Shown here: positions 33,328 through 43,600 of the stretch, in pieces
Position numbering within the stretch: the first letter of the stretch is position 1
How the letters are laid out: every line of letters starts with the position of its first letter
Source of the DNA: Arcticibacterium sp964021845
Lineage (GTDB): Bacteria > Bacteroidota > Bacteroidia > Cytophagales > Spirosomataceae
DNA length: 64,000 bases
Assembly (NCBI RefSeq): GCF_964021845.1
Contig: NZ_CAXHZC010000004.1
Location: forward strand, 310,001 to 374,000
Direction of reading: 5' to 3'
Position numbers and translations under genes: made by a program
Notes under the pieces: generated by a model
Told to the model about the DNA's origin: nothing
Databases searched by the model: none
What the model saw: the letters and a program-made list of their open reading frames with translations, nothing else

Positions 33328-34194
33328 TCAGTCAATTTTATAAGCAATTAGTTTGTTAGCAAAAAAAGTAGGGACAATTAGGAGATTCTGCTCCTCTATT
33401 ACGTCAATGTCTGCCGCGTTCACTTTTTGAGCCTCGGTATCAAGTAGTTTGCTCCGTTTACCATTGGTATCTAAGTAGTAAAGCTGACCTTTCCAGCTAG
33501 AGATAAAATACCCGTCTTTATACTTTTCAATACCATCAGCACCTTTCATACTATCAGCAAGCACGGTCAAAGTTTCGTTTTCCAGAGCATATAGTTTTCC
33601 TGATCCGGAGCCCGTTAGTAAGGTTCTTTTTTCTTCACAATAAATACCATTGAGCCCACCTAGTTCTTCACTTTGGTAAAGGATGGAAATCTCTTCGCCA
33701 GATTTAATAAAAACGGCGTTTAAGTCAGTATCGGCTATGAGTACATCGCCACTGCTGTTGGAAGCCACATCATTAAGAAATGTAGTGGTTGCAATATCTT
33801 GCTTGCTGATTATTTCAGCGGTGCTTATTTGTATACTTACCAACTGGTCAATATTTGCTACATAGAGCGTATCGCCCACAATGGCCAAGCCTGTGGGTTC
33901 GTCCAGCCCAGTAAGCCATTTGTTTTCTATAATTTCTCCGTTTGGGCCAACTTTAGCTATATAGCCATCACCGTCATGAGCAGCAGTGGTCTTAGGACCA
34001 ATACATGAGACATAGAAAACATTATTGTTTTTATCATAAATTACCGATTCAGGAATCTGAAGTAAGGTGTCCGTTTCCCAGGCTATAGTCAGTTGGGGTG
34101 GCTCTAAGGTTTGGCTTGTTTCCTTACTACTTTCAGAACATTTTAAAAAGAGAAACCCCGAGGCTAATAGGGCAATAATGTATAATGATTTCAT
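33328..34194 (-). CDS. SMP-30/gluconolactonase-like beta-propeller lipoprotein (copy 1)
   Basis: A 288-residue lipoprotein (LFLKC, Cys19) of the same architecture as the following gene: IPESVIYDKNNNVFYVSCIG, AHDGDGYIAKVGPNGEI, PTGLAIVGDTLYVANI and FLNDVASNSSGDVLIAD. The end VPTFFANKLIAYKID matches the paralogue strand for strand, so the pair arose by tandem duplication and diverged throughout. A gap of 116 bases separates them, long enough for a second promoter. No substrate can be given. Confidence 0.85.
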   Translation of the reverse strand: MKSLYIIALLASGFLFLKCSESSKETSQTLEPPQLTIAWETDTLLQIPESVIYDKNNNVFYVSCIGPKTTAAHDGDGYIAKVGPNGEIIENKWLTGLDEPTGLAIVGDTLYVANIDQLVSIQISTAEIISKQDIATTTFLNDVASNSSGDVLIADTDLNAVFIKSGEEISILYQSEELGGLNGIYCEEKRTLLTGSGSGKLYALENETLTVLADSMKGADGIEKYKDGYFISSWKGQLYYLDTNGKRSKLLDTEAQKVNAADIDVIEEQNLLIVPTFFANKLIAYKID

Positions 34195-34267
34195 TGGGTT
34201 AAATTAGATTGAACATCTAAATTAATCATTCAAGTGCCTAAATCTATAGAAAAGGGTTTCTAATGAC

Positions 34268-34726
34268 TTAATTGAACAACCTAGAGTCAAACTCAAATTT
34301 CTTGGTCTCTATTATTTTAACCTTATCAAAATTAGGGTGAAACGGATTAATGAGGTAGTTGAAGTCGCCCTCCACACAAGCCGAAGGCGTTTTCATGAGG
34401 AGGTAGTCTCCTTTTTTAAGAAAACTATCGCCAAGTTTTTGCGTAAAATCTCCATGCGGAAGTACATCCCATCCATCTGGAAGTACTTCGTTTGGGATTT
34501 GATAAATAGCGAAATCGTCAGGTATATAAACCTTGATAAGGAAGTAATCTATTGGTAAGCTATGAAGGGGAGTTCTAACCGAAATTTCCACCGTGCAAAG
34601 AGCTATAGAACTAGAAGTGTATAAAACCTGCATACCCTTGCTGTTCCATCTGCCACCAAAGAGTCTAGCACCAGTACCAGAAATGTCTTCTTTGTAAGGA
34701 CCAGAAGCCAAACGATAAACTATCAT
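34268..34726 (-). CDS. RES domain toxin (NAD+-degrading type)
   Basis: A 152-residue RES domain protein; the family kills or stalls cells by phosphorolysis of NAD+. The three name-giving residues are visible: Arg26 in FGGRWNSKG, Glu47 in LCTVEIS and Ser115 in KTPSACVEG; NYLINPFHP near residue 123 is also typical. It overlaps the Xre-family antitoxin gene by 4 bases, the standard antitoxin-first order. Nothing indicates inactivation, so the pair is probably functional. Confidence 0.92.
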   Translation of the reverse strand: MIVYRLASGPYKEDISGTGARLFGGRWNSKGMQVLYTSSSIALCTVEISVRTPLHSLPIDYFLIKVYIPDDFAIYQIPNEVLPDGWDVLPHGDFTQKLGDSFLKKGDYLLMKTPSACVEGDFNYLINPFHPNFDKVKIIETKKFEFDSRLFN

Positions 34727-35133
34727 GCAAGTACACCGTGGGCTATTCTTCCTATTTCGTCTTTGACCATGGTAATGCCGAAAGAGGTAACCAGAAGCTC
34801 TTTTGGAGTGCGGCCACCTAGGGCTAGGTTCTTATTTATGAGCCATTGATTGAGAGTGTTTTCATTACCGAAAATACTCAAACCAAAGTCATAAAGGTTT
34901 TCAAGAAGGATTATTCTGTCGGTTTGGAGTGGGTCAAATTTTTTGTTTTGCTCACGATACCTGATGATGGTACGCTCAGAAATATGAAGGAAATTTGACC
35001 AGTCTTTTTGAGAAAAACTCTTACTCACAGGCAAATTTGCCACGTATGCATAACCATAACCTGCCATGGCCTCTTCTGCTATGTTTAGACTCTGGTTATC
35101 ATCAATGATTTTATATTTTTTATCTTCTCCCAT
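34723..35133 (-). CDS. Xre/ParS-type antitoxin with toxin-binding domain (DUF2384)
   Basis: A 136-residue antitoxin partner of the RES toxin. The N-terminal part holds the Xre-like helix-turn-helix (KSFSQKDWSNFLHISERTI, RYREQNKKFDPLQTDRII); the C-terminal part is the MbcA/ParS/Xre toxin-binding domain (FGNENTLNQWLINKNLALGGRTPKELL). Residue order and length match the usual RES partner. It probably represses its own operon through the palindrome at 35167-35180. Confidence 0.92.
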   Translation of the reverse strand: MGEDKKYKIIDDNQSLNIAEEAMAGYGYAYVANLPVSKSFSQKDWSNFLHISERTIIRYREQNKKFDPLQTDRIILLENLYDFGLSIFGNENTLNQWLINKNLALGGRTPKELLVTSFGITMVKDEIGRIAHGVLA

Positions 35134-35149
35134 ATCATTTTCCTTTAAA

Positions 35150-35180
35150 CAAAAGTCGTAAATTTATTGACAATTGTCAA
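35150..35180 (-). promoter_or_regulatory. Promoter and palindromic operator of the RES/Xre pair
   Basis: TTGACAATTGTCAA (35167-35180) is a perfect 14-base palindrome. Read on the minus strand its first TTG is the -33 element, and GACTTTTG (35150-35157), a one-mismatch TAnnTTTG, lies 20 bases on, 16 bases before the antitoxin start. A repressor bound to the palindrome would cover the -33 element, giving the autoregulation normal for such pairs. Confidence 0.6.
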
Positions 35181-35190
35181 ATTTATCCCC

Positions 35191-35219
35191 AAAAAAAGAG
35201 AGAACCATTGGCTCCCTCT
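35191..35219 (-). terminator. Intrinsic terminator after the glycyl-tRNA synthetase gene
   Basis: On the minus strand a 9-base stem, GAGGGAGCC with GGTTCTCTC (two G-T pairs), a loop AAT and a run of seven T. It begins 25 bases after the synthetase stop and ends transcription before the RES/Xre promoter. It is the clearest intrinsic terminator in the window. Confidence 0.85.
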
Positions 35220-35243
35220 AATAAAAATAATAAATAAAATATA

Positions 35244-36728
35244 TTAAATAGCCTCCAAAATACGCTCTACAGCTACTTCTCGGCCTATTCTTTCTTTAAG
35301 TTCTGAAATTGGCACTCGCTCTTGCTCCATAGAGTCTCTGTGTCTTATGGTGACACAGTTATCGTCTTTGGTTTCATAATCTACCGCTATGCAGAACGGA
35401 GTTCCTATCAAATCTTGGCGGGTATATCTTTTACCTATGGCTCCTCCTTCATCATAAACTGTTCTGAAAGATGATTTCAAGGAGTTCGCTATCTCTTGTC
35501 CTAGTTCAGCTAAGCCATCCTTTTTAACCAAAGGAAGCACGGCGGCTTTCACAGGAGCCAAAGCAGGGTGTAGTTTCAGGTATGTTCTTTCTTTTTGCTT
35601 CTCACCTTCGCCTACCATTTCTTTTGTGAAAGCATTACAGAAAGTAGCTAAGAAAAGCCTATCAGCTCCCACAGAAGTTTCTACCACGTAAGGGATATAG
35701 TTTCCGTAAGGCTTATTAGTTTCTGGGTTTACAGTTGGGTCAAAGTACTGCTGTTTCTTTTTAGAAAGAGCTTGGTGATTACTTAAATCAAAATCTGTTC
35801 TCGAGTGAATTCCTTCAATCTCACGGAAACCAAATGGGAATTTATATTCAATGTCAACCGCTGCATTAGCATAGTGAGCTAATTTATCATGGTCGTGATA
35901 TTTTAGACTCTCCGCAGGCAATCCAATGGCCTTATGAAAACTTAAACGAGTTTCTTTCCATTCTTTATACCATTCCATCTCTGTGCCAGGGCGAACAAAG
36001 AATTGCATTTCCATTTGTTCAAACTCACGCATTCTGAAAATAAACTGACGAGCCACAATTTCGTTTCTAAAAGCTTTACCAATCTGAGAAATACCAAATG
36101 GTACTTTCATGCGACCACTTTTCTGAACATTCAAGAAATTGACAAAAATACCTTGGGCCGTTTCAGGTCTTAGGTAAATAGTGCTAGAGTCGTCTGCCAC
36201 AGAACCTATTTGCGTAGAAAACATCAAGTTAAACTGACGAACTTCTGTCCAGTTTAAAGTTCCTGAAACAGGACAAACAATGTTTTCAGAGATAATCAAT
36301 TCTCTTACGCCTTCTAAGTCTTCGTCTCCTAAAAGTTTACCCATTTTAGCTAAAAGGGCGTTTGCTTCATCCTCCTTTCCAGCTTCAGAAAGTAACTCAG
36401 CCTTACCTTCTAAAAGTTGGTCGGCTCTGTATCTTTTCTTACTGTCTTTATTGTCAATCATCGGGTCGTTAAAACCGTCTACGTGGCCAGAGGCTTTCCA
36501 AGTTAATGGATGCATGAAAATGGCTGCGTCTACCCCAACAATATTGTCATTAAGCTGCGTCATGGCTTTCCACCATACAGCTTTTAAGTTATTTTTTAAT
36601 TCTACACCGTTTTGTCCGTAATCATAAACAGCCTGAAGACCGTCATAGATTTCTGAAGATGGAAAAACAAAACCGTATTCTTTTGCGTGAGCAATAATAT
36701 CTTGAAGAGTAGTGGCTGGTGCCGACAT
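35244..36728 (-). CDS. glyQS: Glycine--tRNA ligase (single-chain alpha2 type)
   Basis: A 494-residue class II synthetase that charges tRNA-Gly; also written glyS in some annotations. The ATG at 36728 (MSAPATTLQDIIAHAKEYG) is chosen over an in-frame TTG at 36779 because homologues begin here. Motif 2 is seen in AFRNEIVARQFIFRMREFEQ, motif 3 in VGADRLFLATF, and the RPETAQGIFVNF segment is characteristic. The C-terminal anticodon-binding domain begins about residue 390 (KLHPALAPVKAAVLPLV). It is transcribed alone, with a promoter box at 36814-36821 and a terminator at 35191-35219. Confidence 0.97.
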   Translation of the reverse strand: MSAPATTLQDIIAHAKEYGFVFPSSEIYDGLQAVYDYGQNGVELKNNLKAVWWKAMTQLNDNIVGVDAAIFMHPLTWKASGHVDGFNDPMIDNKDSKKRYRADQLLEGKAELLSEAGKEDEANALLAKMGKLLGDEDLEGVRELIISENIVCPVSGTLNWTEVRQFNLMFSTQIGSVADDSSTIYLRPETAQGIFVNFLNVQKSGRMKVPFGISQIGKAFRNEIVARQFIFRMREFEQMEMQFFVRPGTEMEWYKEWKETRLSFHKAIGLPAESLKYHDHDKLAHYANAAVDIEYKFPFGFREIEGIHSRTDFDLSNHQALSKKKQQYFDPTVNPETNKPYGNYIPYVVETSVGADRLFLATFCNAFTKEMVGEGEKQKERTYLKLHPALAPVKAAVLPLVKKDGLAELGQEIANSLKSSFRTVYDEGGAIGKRYTRQDLIGTPFCIAVDYETKDDNCVTIRHRDSMEQERVPISELKERIGREVAVERILEAI

Positions 36729-36813
36729 GATTATATCTTTTTTGTTCTGAAAATATTGAGCTGAGAAAGGATTAATCAAAGAAGATAAATCACTAAATCC
36801 CTCAAAAGCATCG

Positions 36814-36821
36814 CAAAACTA
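36814..36821 (-). promoter_or_regulatory. Bacteroidota -7 box for glyQS
   Basis: TAGTTTTG on the minus strand matches TAnnTTTG fully. It lies 86 bases before the chosen start, giving a leader of about 80 bases. No -33 TTG is evident. The same 122-base divergent gap carries TAAATTTC (36834-36841, one mismatch, + strand) for the sulfurtransferase gene. Confidence 0.45.
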
Positions 36822-36877
36822 AGGAAATGCTCTTAAATTTCGATTAATTGATGAGGACTAATAACAGACAAAACAGT

Positions 36878-37705
36878 ATGCAGCAGCAAAATCTCCCTTT
36901 AGTAAGTGTAAAATGGTTAAATGAGCAATCGAATGTGGTGATTGTAGAAGCTAAAATGAAACCAGTGAAAGCACCGGATGACTGGGAGTCTGGCTATAAA
37001 ATTCCGAATGCTGTCATGATGGATATTAATGCTGATTTCAGTGTTTTAGATACTGATTTGCCGCATATGATGCCTTCAGACGAGTACTTTACGGCTGCTG
37101 CTCAAAATATTGGAATTAATAAGGACTCCATAATTGTGGTATACGACCAAGTAGGAACCTACGGAAGTGCAAGAGCCTGGTGGATGTTTAGGGCCATGGG
37201 GCATAGAGAGGTTTATGTTTTAGATGGTGGATATCCAGCTTGGAAAGAAGCAGGTTTTGAAACGGTAAAAGCAGAATGGCCAAAAGTAGCCAAAGGGGAT
37301 TTTGAAGCTAAAACAGATAAAAAACTGTTTTACAGAGCTGATGATGTCTTGTCAATTATAGATAATAGCTCCTATCAGATTATGGATGCTCGTTCGCAAG
37401 GAAGGTTTGATGGAACAGCTCCCGAGCCAAGAGCAGGTTTAAGAGGAGGTCATATTCCTAATTCTGTTTGTTTACCCTTTCCTACCGTTCAAGATGGCAT
37501 TCACATGAAATCTAAAGAGGAGTTAAAAGCTATTTTTGAAACCTTTGACCTAGATAACAAAAGTTTAGTTATGAGCTGTGGTTCTGGCGTAACAGCCTCT
37601 GTAATTGCTCTTGCTGCTGAAATAGCAGGCTATAAAAACGCTGCTGTCTATGACGGAAGCTGGGCAGAGTGGGGGATGCCAGGGGAATTACCGGTGGTTA
37701 AATAG
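36878..37705 (+). CDS. sseA: Two-domain sulfurtransferase (thiosulfate/3-mercaptopyruvate type)
   Basis: A protein of about 275 residues with two rhodanese domains, the first inactive and the second with the cysteine loop CGSGVTA (Cys234). CGSGxTA loops favour 3-mercaptopyruvate over thiosulfate, but assignment to one donor is tentative. The start is uncertain: ATG at 36851 gives 9 more residues (MRTNNRQNS) not usual in the family, while the ATG at 36878 is the better fit and leaves about 30 bases of leader after the weak box at 36834-36841. It converges with the first T9SS gene, whose stop lies 1 base away. Confidence 0.88.
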   Translation: MQQQNLPLVSVKWLNEQSNVVIVEAKMKPVKAPDDWESGYKIPNAVMMDINADFSVLDTDLPHMMPSDEYFTAAAQNIGINKDSIIVVYDQVGTYGSARAWWMFRAMGHREVYVLDGGYPAWKEAGFETVKAEWPKVAKGDFEAKTDKKLFYRADDVLSIIDNSSYQIMDARSQGRFDGTAPEPRAGLRGGHIPNSVCLPFPTVQDGIHMKSKEELKAIFETFDLDNKSLVMSCGSGVTASVIALAAEIAGYKNAAVYDGSWAEWGMPGELPVVK

Positions 37706-37706
37706 T

Positions 37707-40661
37707 CTAATTCTCTTTGTTGAATCGTTTGATGATATGGGGCTTATCCTTAGTAATTATATAAAGAAGATAGTTTCCAGAGATTAACTGTGAAATACTA
37801 ATACTCTGTTTGGCTTCAGGACTTGACCATTTCGCCATTTGGTTACCTTTTGAATCAATTATCATAAATGTTCTAGGTGCCTCTGTACTACCTAATTCTA
37901 TTTTTAAAAAGTTGCTAGACGGGTTTGGATAAATAGAAACGTTTGGTACTTCCATTTTTTTTGAAAGAACCTTTTCTTTGATGACTAAATTAAGTGTAAT
38001 TATTGAATCACAACCCATAGAGTTAGTTAATGTATGAGTTATAGAATTGGTAGTTTCATTATAAGTATTTCCGTCTATCCAATTTACTGGAGAATTGGAA
38101 ATAATTAAATCAGTGTTTTTTGAACGGAAACAGTTATTCTCGTCATTTTCATTATAATAAATCCTCATGGAATAATTAGAATAACTGCTGGTTCCGGCTA
38201 ACACCACATCAGGATCATTATCACCATCCAGATCAGCGAATTTTACTTTGCTATTATAAACGCTTTCAAAAATAGTACCTTCTACTTTTGTGAAATTTGC
38301 ATTCCCATCATTTTTATAGAGAATGGTATGGATTTCTAGACCATCTGAACTTCCTGTTACAATTATATCCTCATCTAAATCTCCATCTACATCAGCAAAA
38401 TCGAAACTATCATTTAATACTCCAGCTAAAACTTCATTTTCCGTCTTAAACATGAAATTACCCTTACCGTCATTTAAATATATTCTTGAGTTTAATTGTG
38501 AAGTTGAGGTGTCCGAGATAACGTACAACATATCCATATCATGATCATTATCAAGATCTTCAAAGCCGAAATAGCCGCTTACATCAGAATTTGGTATAGA
38601 GTCAAACATTAGGCTGAATACGCCATCACCATCATTCTTATAAAAACTCAAATCTGATAGTAAACTATCAGTTTGACCACTTATTACTAAATCCAAATCA
38701 ATATCTCCATCTAGATCCACAAGTTCAATATCATAACAACTAACTGGTTTGATAGAATTTCTTAAATCTTCATAAAATAGACCAAATCCATTATTTAAGA
38801 ATATTTTAGTAAACCTTTGAGATTTACTACCAGAATTCCAATTGAATCCAGATATTACCAAATCAATCGAACCATCTAGGTTTACATCTCCAGATTCAAT
38901 TTTCACAACACGGTCAACACCGTTATTGGATATTAGTTTGTCAAAACTAAAGAGATCATTGTTTATAAATACTTCAACAGCTTCAAGGTTTGTAATTATA
39001 TCGACGTCGGTATCTGAATCTATATCACTGAGAAGAATTTCATATCCAGATGATTTGTCGTAAGTGGATTGAAATTCTCTATTTCCCTGATTAGTCAATA
39101 CTTTAAGTTCAAACCCCTTTTCAGCGGTCCAATGGGAAAGAACAATATCGTTATCAGAATCATTATCAATATCGTCTATTGCAATGGAACGGGTTGAAAG
39201 GTCTTTGATGATCTCAGGTGTGTTTTCAATGAATCCTCCACCTTTAATAGGGTTAGTGATTTCTAGGTTAAGTGAAACAGTAGAATCACAACCATCTGCG
39301 TTTTTTAAGATAACGATGGCCTCATTGTTTGATTTATAATAAGTAACGCCATCTATCCATTGAAAGGTGGACTCTGCGGTCACCTCATGGGTTACATAAT
39401 GTGGTATACAACCTTCATTTACATATAATTTTCCGTTTATAACTAGGTTGCTTTTGAGACTTTCATTAATTACATCAATAAATGATGTCGAACCTAAAAA
39501 AGGGCTATTCGAGCCTAAGAATGGAGTTTCAGGGATTCTTACAAATTTATTTTGACCGTAGTTAATGAACAAACTTGGGGTATTTCCAAAAGGAAGAATT
39601 ATGTCTAAATCTGAATCATTATCGGCATCAAAGAATTCAAAGTTCCAGTTTGGTAGTTTTTGGAGGACAAGATCTGGTTCAATAATAAGTATTTCATTAT
39701 TAAACGAACTTGAGCTATCATTCTCTAACATTAACAAACCATTATAATCGTTGTTGATTATATCTAAATCGTTATCAGAATCTAAATCTATAAGTCTAAA
39801 ATCTAGAAGTGACTTAAATATTTTTTTCGAAATAGGGTAATTTCCAAATCCATCATTAAAAAAAAGTAAAGTTGACGTTCTTAAGAGATTGTTTTCATAA
39901 TAGCGACCTGAATAAACTAAATCTAAATCATTATCGCCATCTAGATCTCCGAATTGAAATGTTAGATCTTTAAATGTAGGTAGATTATTGTCTTCTTTAA
40001 AAGCGAAATTTCCCAATCCATCATTTATATAAATAGCAGAAAACTCAAAAAGAGTAACTTTCTCATTTATTCTTTCTACCCTGCTACCAGAATAGAAAAT
40101 GTCAAGGTCGTTGTCATTATCAATATCTAAAAGTTTTGCCTTTTCATAGTTACTAGGTTTGAATGAGTTTCGATTGTCTTCCTTGAAAACTCCATTACCT
40201 TGATTCAGGAATAACTTGTTGGAGAACCTATCGTTAATGATTTGATAACTGGCAAATATGTCTAAATCACCATCGTTGTCTATATCGCCAAAGTCAATTC
40301 GATACATGACTTTATTTGATAATTCAGGATTATTAAGTAATTCAAATTGATTATTTCCTTGATTTATATAAGTAACCGTAGAGGATGAAGTTCCTTTGGA
40401 ACTGCCCGAAACTATTATGTCTTTTTTACCATCTCCATTAATATCTGCGGAAGTTTGGGTGGTTACGGAATAGAAGTTTTCAAAAAAATCAATTTCAGTT
40501 AACCTAAAGCCACCTAATGATGTACTATCATTCAGATTATTCGAGGGGAGCGACGAATAAATATTTAGAAAATAATAGTTTTTAGGCTGGATGTTCATAT
40601 CATCTATGGCGAAAAGACTTCCGAATGAAAATATGAAGAATACTATCAGAGTAAATTTCAT
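37707..40661 (-). CDS. T9SS-exported protein with two FG-GAP propellers
   Basis: A 984-residue secreted protein; signal peptide MKFTLIVFFIFSFGSLFA. FG-GAP/VCBS calcium-loop repeats of the form DxDxDxDxD appear in two sets: about 74-400 (six clear loops such as FGDIDNDGDLDIF and a degenerate seventh) and about 497-815 (seven, ending FADLDGDNDPDVVLA). Each set makes one seven-bladed propeller. After each comes a WIDG...GCDS module (about 436 and 862). The C-terminal type A sorting domain has YPNPSSNFLKIELG near 915 and ends SGNYLLYI...KRFN, so it passes the outer membrane by T9SS and is attached or released. It is the last of three paralogues. The function is probably adhesion or ligand binding; inferred. 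Confidence 0.88.
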   Translation of the reverse strand: MKFTLIVFFIFSFGSLFAIDDMNIQPKNYYFLNIYSSLPSNNLNDSTSLGGFRLTEIDFFENFYSVTTQTSADINGDGKKDIIVSGSSKGTSSSTVTYINQGNNQFELLNNPELSNKVMYRIDFGDIDNDGDLDIFASYQIINDRFSNKLFLNQGNGVFKEDNRNSFKPSNYEKAKLLDIDNDNDLDIFYSGSRVERINEKVTLFEFSAIYINDGLGNFAFKEDNNLPTFKDLTFQFGDLDGDNDLDLVYSGRYYENNLLRTSTLLFFNDGFGNYPISKKIFKSLLDFRLIDLDSDNDLDIINNDYNGLLMLENDSSSSFNNEILIIEPDLVLQKLPNWNFEFFDADNDSDLDIILPFGNTPSLFINYGQNKFVRIPETPFLGSNSPFLGSTSFIDVINESLKSNLVINGKLYVNEGCIPHYVTHEVTAESTFQWIDGVTYYKSNNEAIVILKNADGCDSTVSLNLEITNPIKGGGFIENTPEIIKDLSTRSIAIDDIDNDSDNDIVLSHWTAEKGFELKVLTNQGNREFQSTYDKSSGYEILLSDIDSDTDVDIITNLEAVEVFINNDLFSFDKLISNNGVDRVVKIESGDVNLDGSIDLVISGFNWNSGSKSQRFTKIFLNNGFGLFYEDLRNSIKPVSCYDIELVDLDGDIDLDLVISGQTDSLLSDLSFYKNDGDGVFSLMFDSIPNSDVSGYFGFEDLDNDHDMDMLYVISDTSTSQLNSRIYLNDGKGNFMFKTENEVLAGVLNDSFDFADVDGDLDEDIIVTGSSDGLEIHTILYKNDGNANFTKVEGTIFESVYNSKVKFADLDGDNDPDVVLAGTSSYSNYSMRIYYNENDENNCFRSKNTDLIISNSPVNWIDGNTYNETTNSITHTLTNSMGCDSIITLNLVIKEKVLSKKMEVPNVSIYPNPSSNFLKIELGSTEAPRTFMIIDSKGNQMAKWSSPEAKQSISISQLISGNYLLYIITKDKPHIIKRFNKEN

Positions 40662-40695
40662 AAGGTATGGTACTGTTATAAGTGAACTTTTTTAA

Positions 40696-43600
40696 TCACC
40701 GCTTAACAAATTTCAAAGACTCGCTTTTAATCCCGTCTTGGTATTTGAGTATATAAGTTCCAGAGGGTATTGGGCTAATGTCAATTAATTGCTCCTGCTT
40801 CGAACTCTTCCAATTGACCAGTAGTTGACCTTGGGAGTTTATAATGGAGTAATCATGCGGTTGAATAACTCCTTTATTTTTAATCTTTAAAAGATTATTT
40901 GACGGGTTTGGATATACCGAAATTGCCATATTTATACTTTCATTAGAAAGTACTTTTTCTTTTATAAGAAGGTTTAAAGTAACTATCGAGTCGCAGCCCA
41001 TTGCATTGCTTAGTGTATGCGTTACGGAGTTTGTGGTTTCAAAATAAGTATTTCCATCTATCCAACTTACCGGAGCATCCGAAATGATTAAATCTGACGA
41101 ATATGTAGTATAGCACTCATTGTCTTTGTTTTCGCTATAATAGATTTTAGTTACGGCCTTATCCGACTCAAGAATACCCGTAATAATCACATCTGGTGCA
41201 GTGTCTCCATCTAAATCTGCCACTTTTATGTCTGAATAGCGTACACCGACCATGGCACTATTTGGGTTTCTAGAGAAATTTAGGCTCCCGTTATTTCTAT
41301 AAATGGAGGTAAATAGATTTCCTGAATTATCTTCTTCATTGACAATAAAATCAGAATCTCCATCTCTATCTAGATCTGCAAAGTCCATAGCCCAGAAAAA
41401 ATACTCATCATCTAGGCTATTTATTTGTGTGAATTCGCCATCTCCATTATTCTGGTATATTCTAGTAAAACTGATGTTTGAGCCACTTTCCCAGCCAGAA
41501 ATTACAAGATCTAAGTCAAAGTCTCCATCGAGGTCTTGAAAGCCCCAGTTTGGTCTTATAATAATAGGGATTTTAGAGTCAAATAAATCAAAAGAGCCGA
41601 GTCCATCATTTTTATAAACTTTGAAGAAGGATTCTCGAGTGTTTTCTCCCACTATAATAATATCCAGATCTATGTCACCATCAATATCCACTAGTTTGAC
41701 ATCGCCAGCAAATGGATCAATTATAGCTTGATTAGTGGTGCTATATAATCCACTACCATTATTAGTGAAAATATTTGAATAATATCTTTGAAAAGCACCA
41801 TCATAGCCACTTAAAACAAAATCTGGAAAACCGTCTTGGTTAAGATCTCCAAACTCAATAGCGGCTGAGGATAAACTTGGAGCAATTGATTGATTTGTGT
41901 TTTCGAAAAATCCTGAACCCGTATTTGTATAAATTGTAACTAGGTCATTAAGGATAATTAAATCCATGTCTTTATCTCCATCAATATCTATGAACTCAAT
42001 TTGACTATTGTAACCATCTGGGAAGCCTCTTTGAGAATGGTTGATAAATTTCCTGTCGCCTTGATTTATGTAAATGTTTGATCCTAAATTATTCGCTATA
42101 CCAGAGATGGCTAAATCTATTTTGTTATTGCCATCAACATCTCCTAATGCTATAGAAGCATACTTCGCGGCTTCAAAGACTTTTGGTGTAACTTCTATAA
42201 ATCCACCCTCCCTAGGAGTGTTTCGGATTTCTAGGTTGAGGGCAATAATTGAGTCACAATCATATTGGTTTTTAAAAATGACTCTGGAATAGTCATTTGA
42301 TTCATCATAAGTTTTACCATCAATCCATGTATAAGGATAGTATGAAACTATGCTATCTACCACATAATTAGGGGTACAGCCATCATTAAAGTAAATTTTA
42401 TCATAAGAAACTATGTCCAAATAACCATCTTCATCTAAATCTATTAAGTCAGGATTATATCCTAGGTGTTCTAAAAATGGGCTGTCAATAGCTTTTGTGA
42501 AGTTTCCTGTTCCATCATTAATATATATAAAAGGCCATGGACGATCACTGGCAATTAGATCTAGGTCTCCATCATTATCGAAGTCGCCATATTTGCTTAT
42601 TCTTGACCAAATGAATGGAGAAGAGGAGTCATAAGTTTTTTTTAAGAATGAATTGTCACTTGACCCAGAGAAGACGGTGGTGGAATAAACAGAGTCTACA
42701 ATAGTTCTTCCATGAATAATTACATCGTCAAAGCCATCATTATCAATATCCCCTAGGTCTCCAAATTCTATAAAATAGTAATCTGACTCAAAATTTTTTT
42801 CTTCTTCAAATTGACTGGAACCGTTATTTATAAAAAGAGCCTCTATTCTGTCGGAAAAAGTTTCGCCGAAACCTCTAAGAAGAATATCTAAATCATTATC
42901 ACCGTCAACATCTCCAAAAGAAGTTTTGGCGTTTTGTAAATCTGGGAAATTACTATCGTTAACAATTTCAAACTTTCCTAAACCTATGTTTTTTAATACG
43001 GCAGTTTTGGGGATATAGGTTATTAAAGTATCTTGGTTTATTGGAATTTGCCCAAAAACCAAAAAATCAATTAATTCATCCGAGTTATAGTCAAATGGAA
43101 TAATTGTATTAAAACTAGGAAGTTCTCCCTCTAGTTCAGTTTGGCGAATAAAGCCTTGTTCTTTATCGTTGAGATATATCCTAAATTCGCTAGTATAACT
43201 CTTTAGGTTACGGCCATAAACTAAAAAATCATCTAAGCCATCATTATTAATATCCTCAAATACAAGTTTGATAATACGGATATCTAAAAATGATAAGTGT
43301 GAATTATCTAACTCGTAAATTCCTTTAGATTTATTTAAATAAATTCTTAAATCTGAAGAAAGGGAACCAGTAATGTATGTTATAATGTCTAAGTCTCCGT
43401 CATTATCTATATCCGCGAAACACTTTTCTCTGTTTTTTGAAATAAATGAAAACACGGTGTCTCGTGTAAATCCACCGCCAGAGATTTCACGAATTATTTC
43501 AACGTCAATATTTGCTATCGAATCACAGCCGTTGGTATTTATAAGCGTGTCACTTATCCCATATGAGCTCTCAATATAACCGTGTCCATTTAAATAAAGG

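Noticed and set aside
36280..36621. 113-codon open frame antisense to the glycyl-tRNA synthetase gene
   Set aside because: Ser/Leu-rich shadow of a highly conserved enzyme; no upstream promoter.
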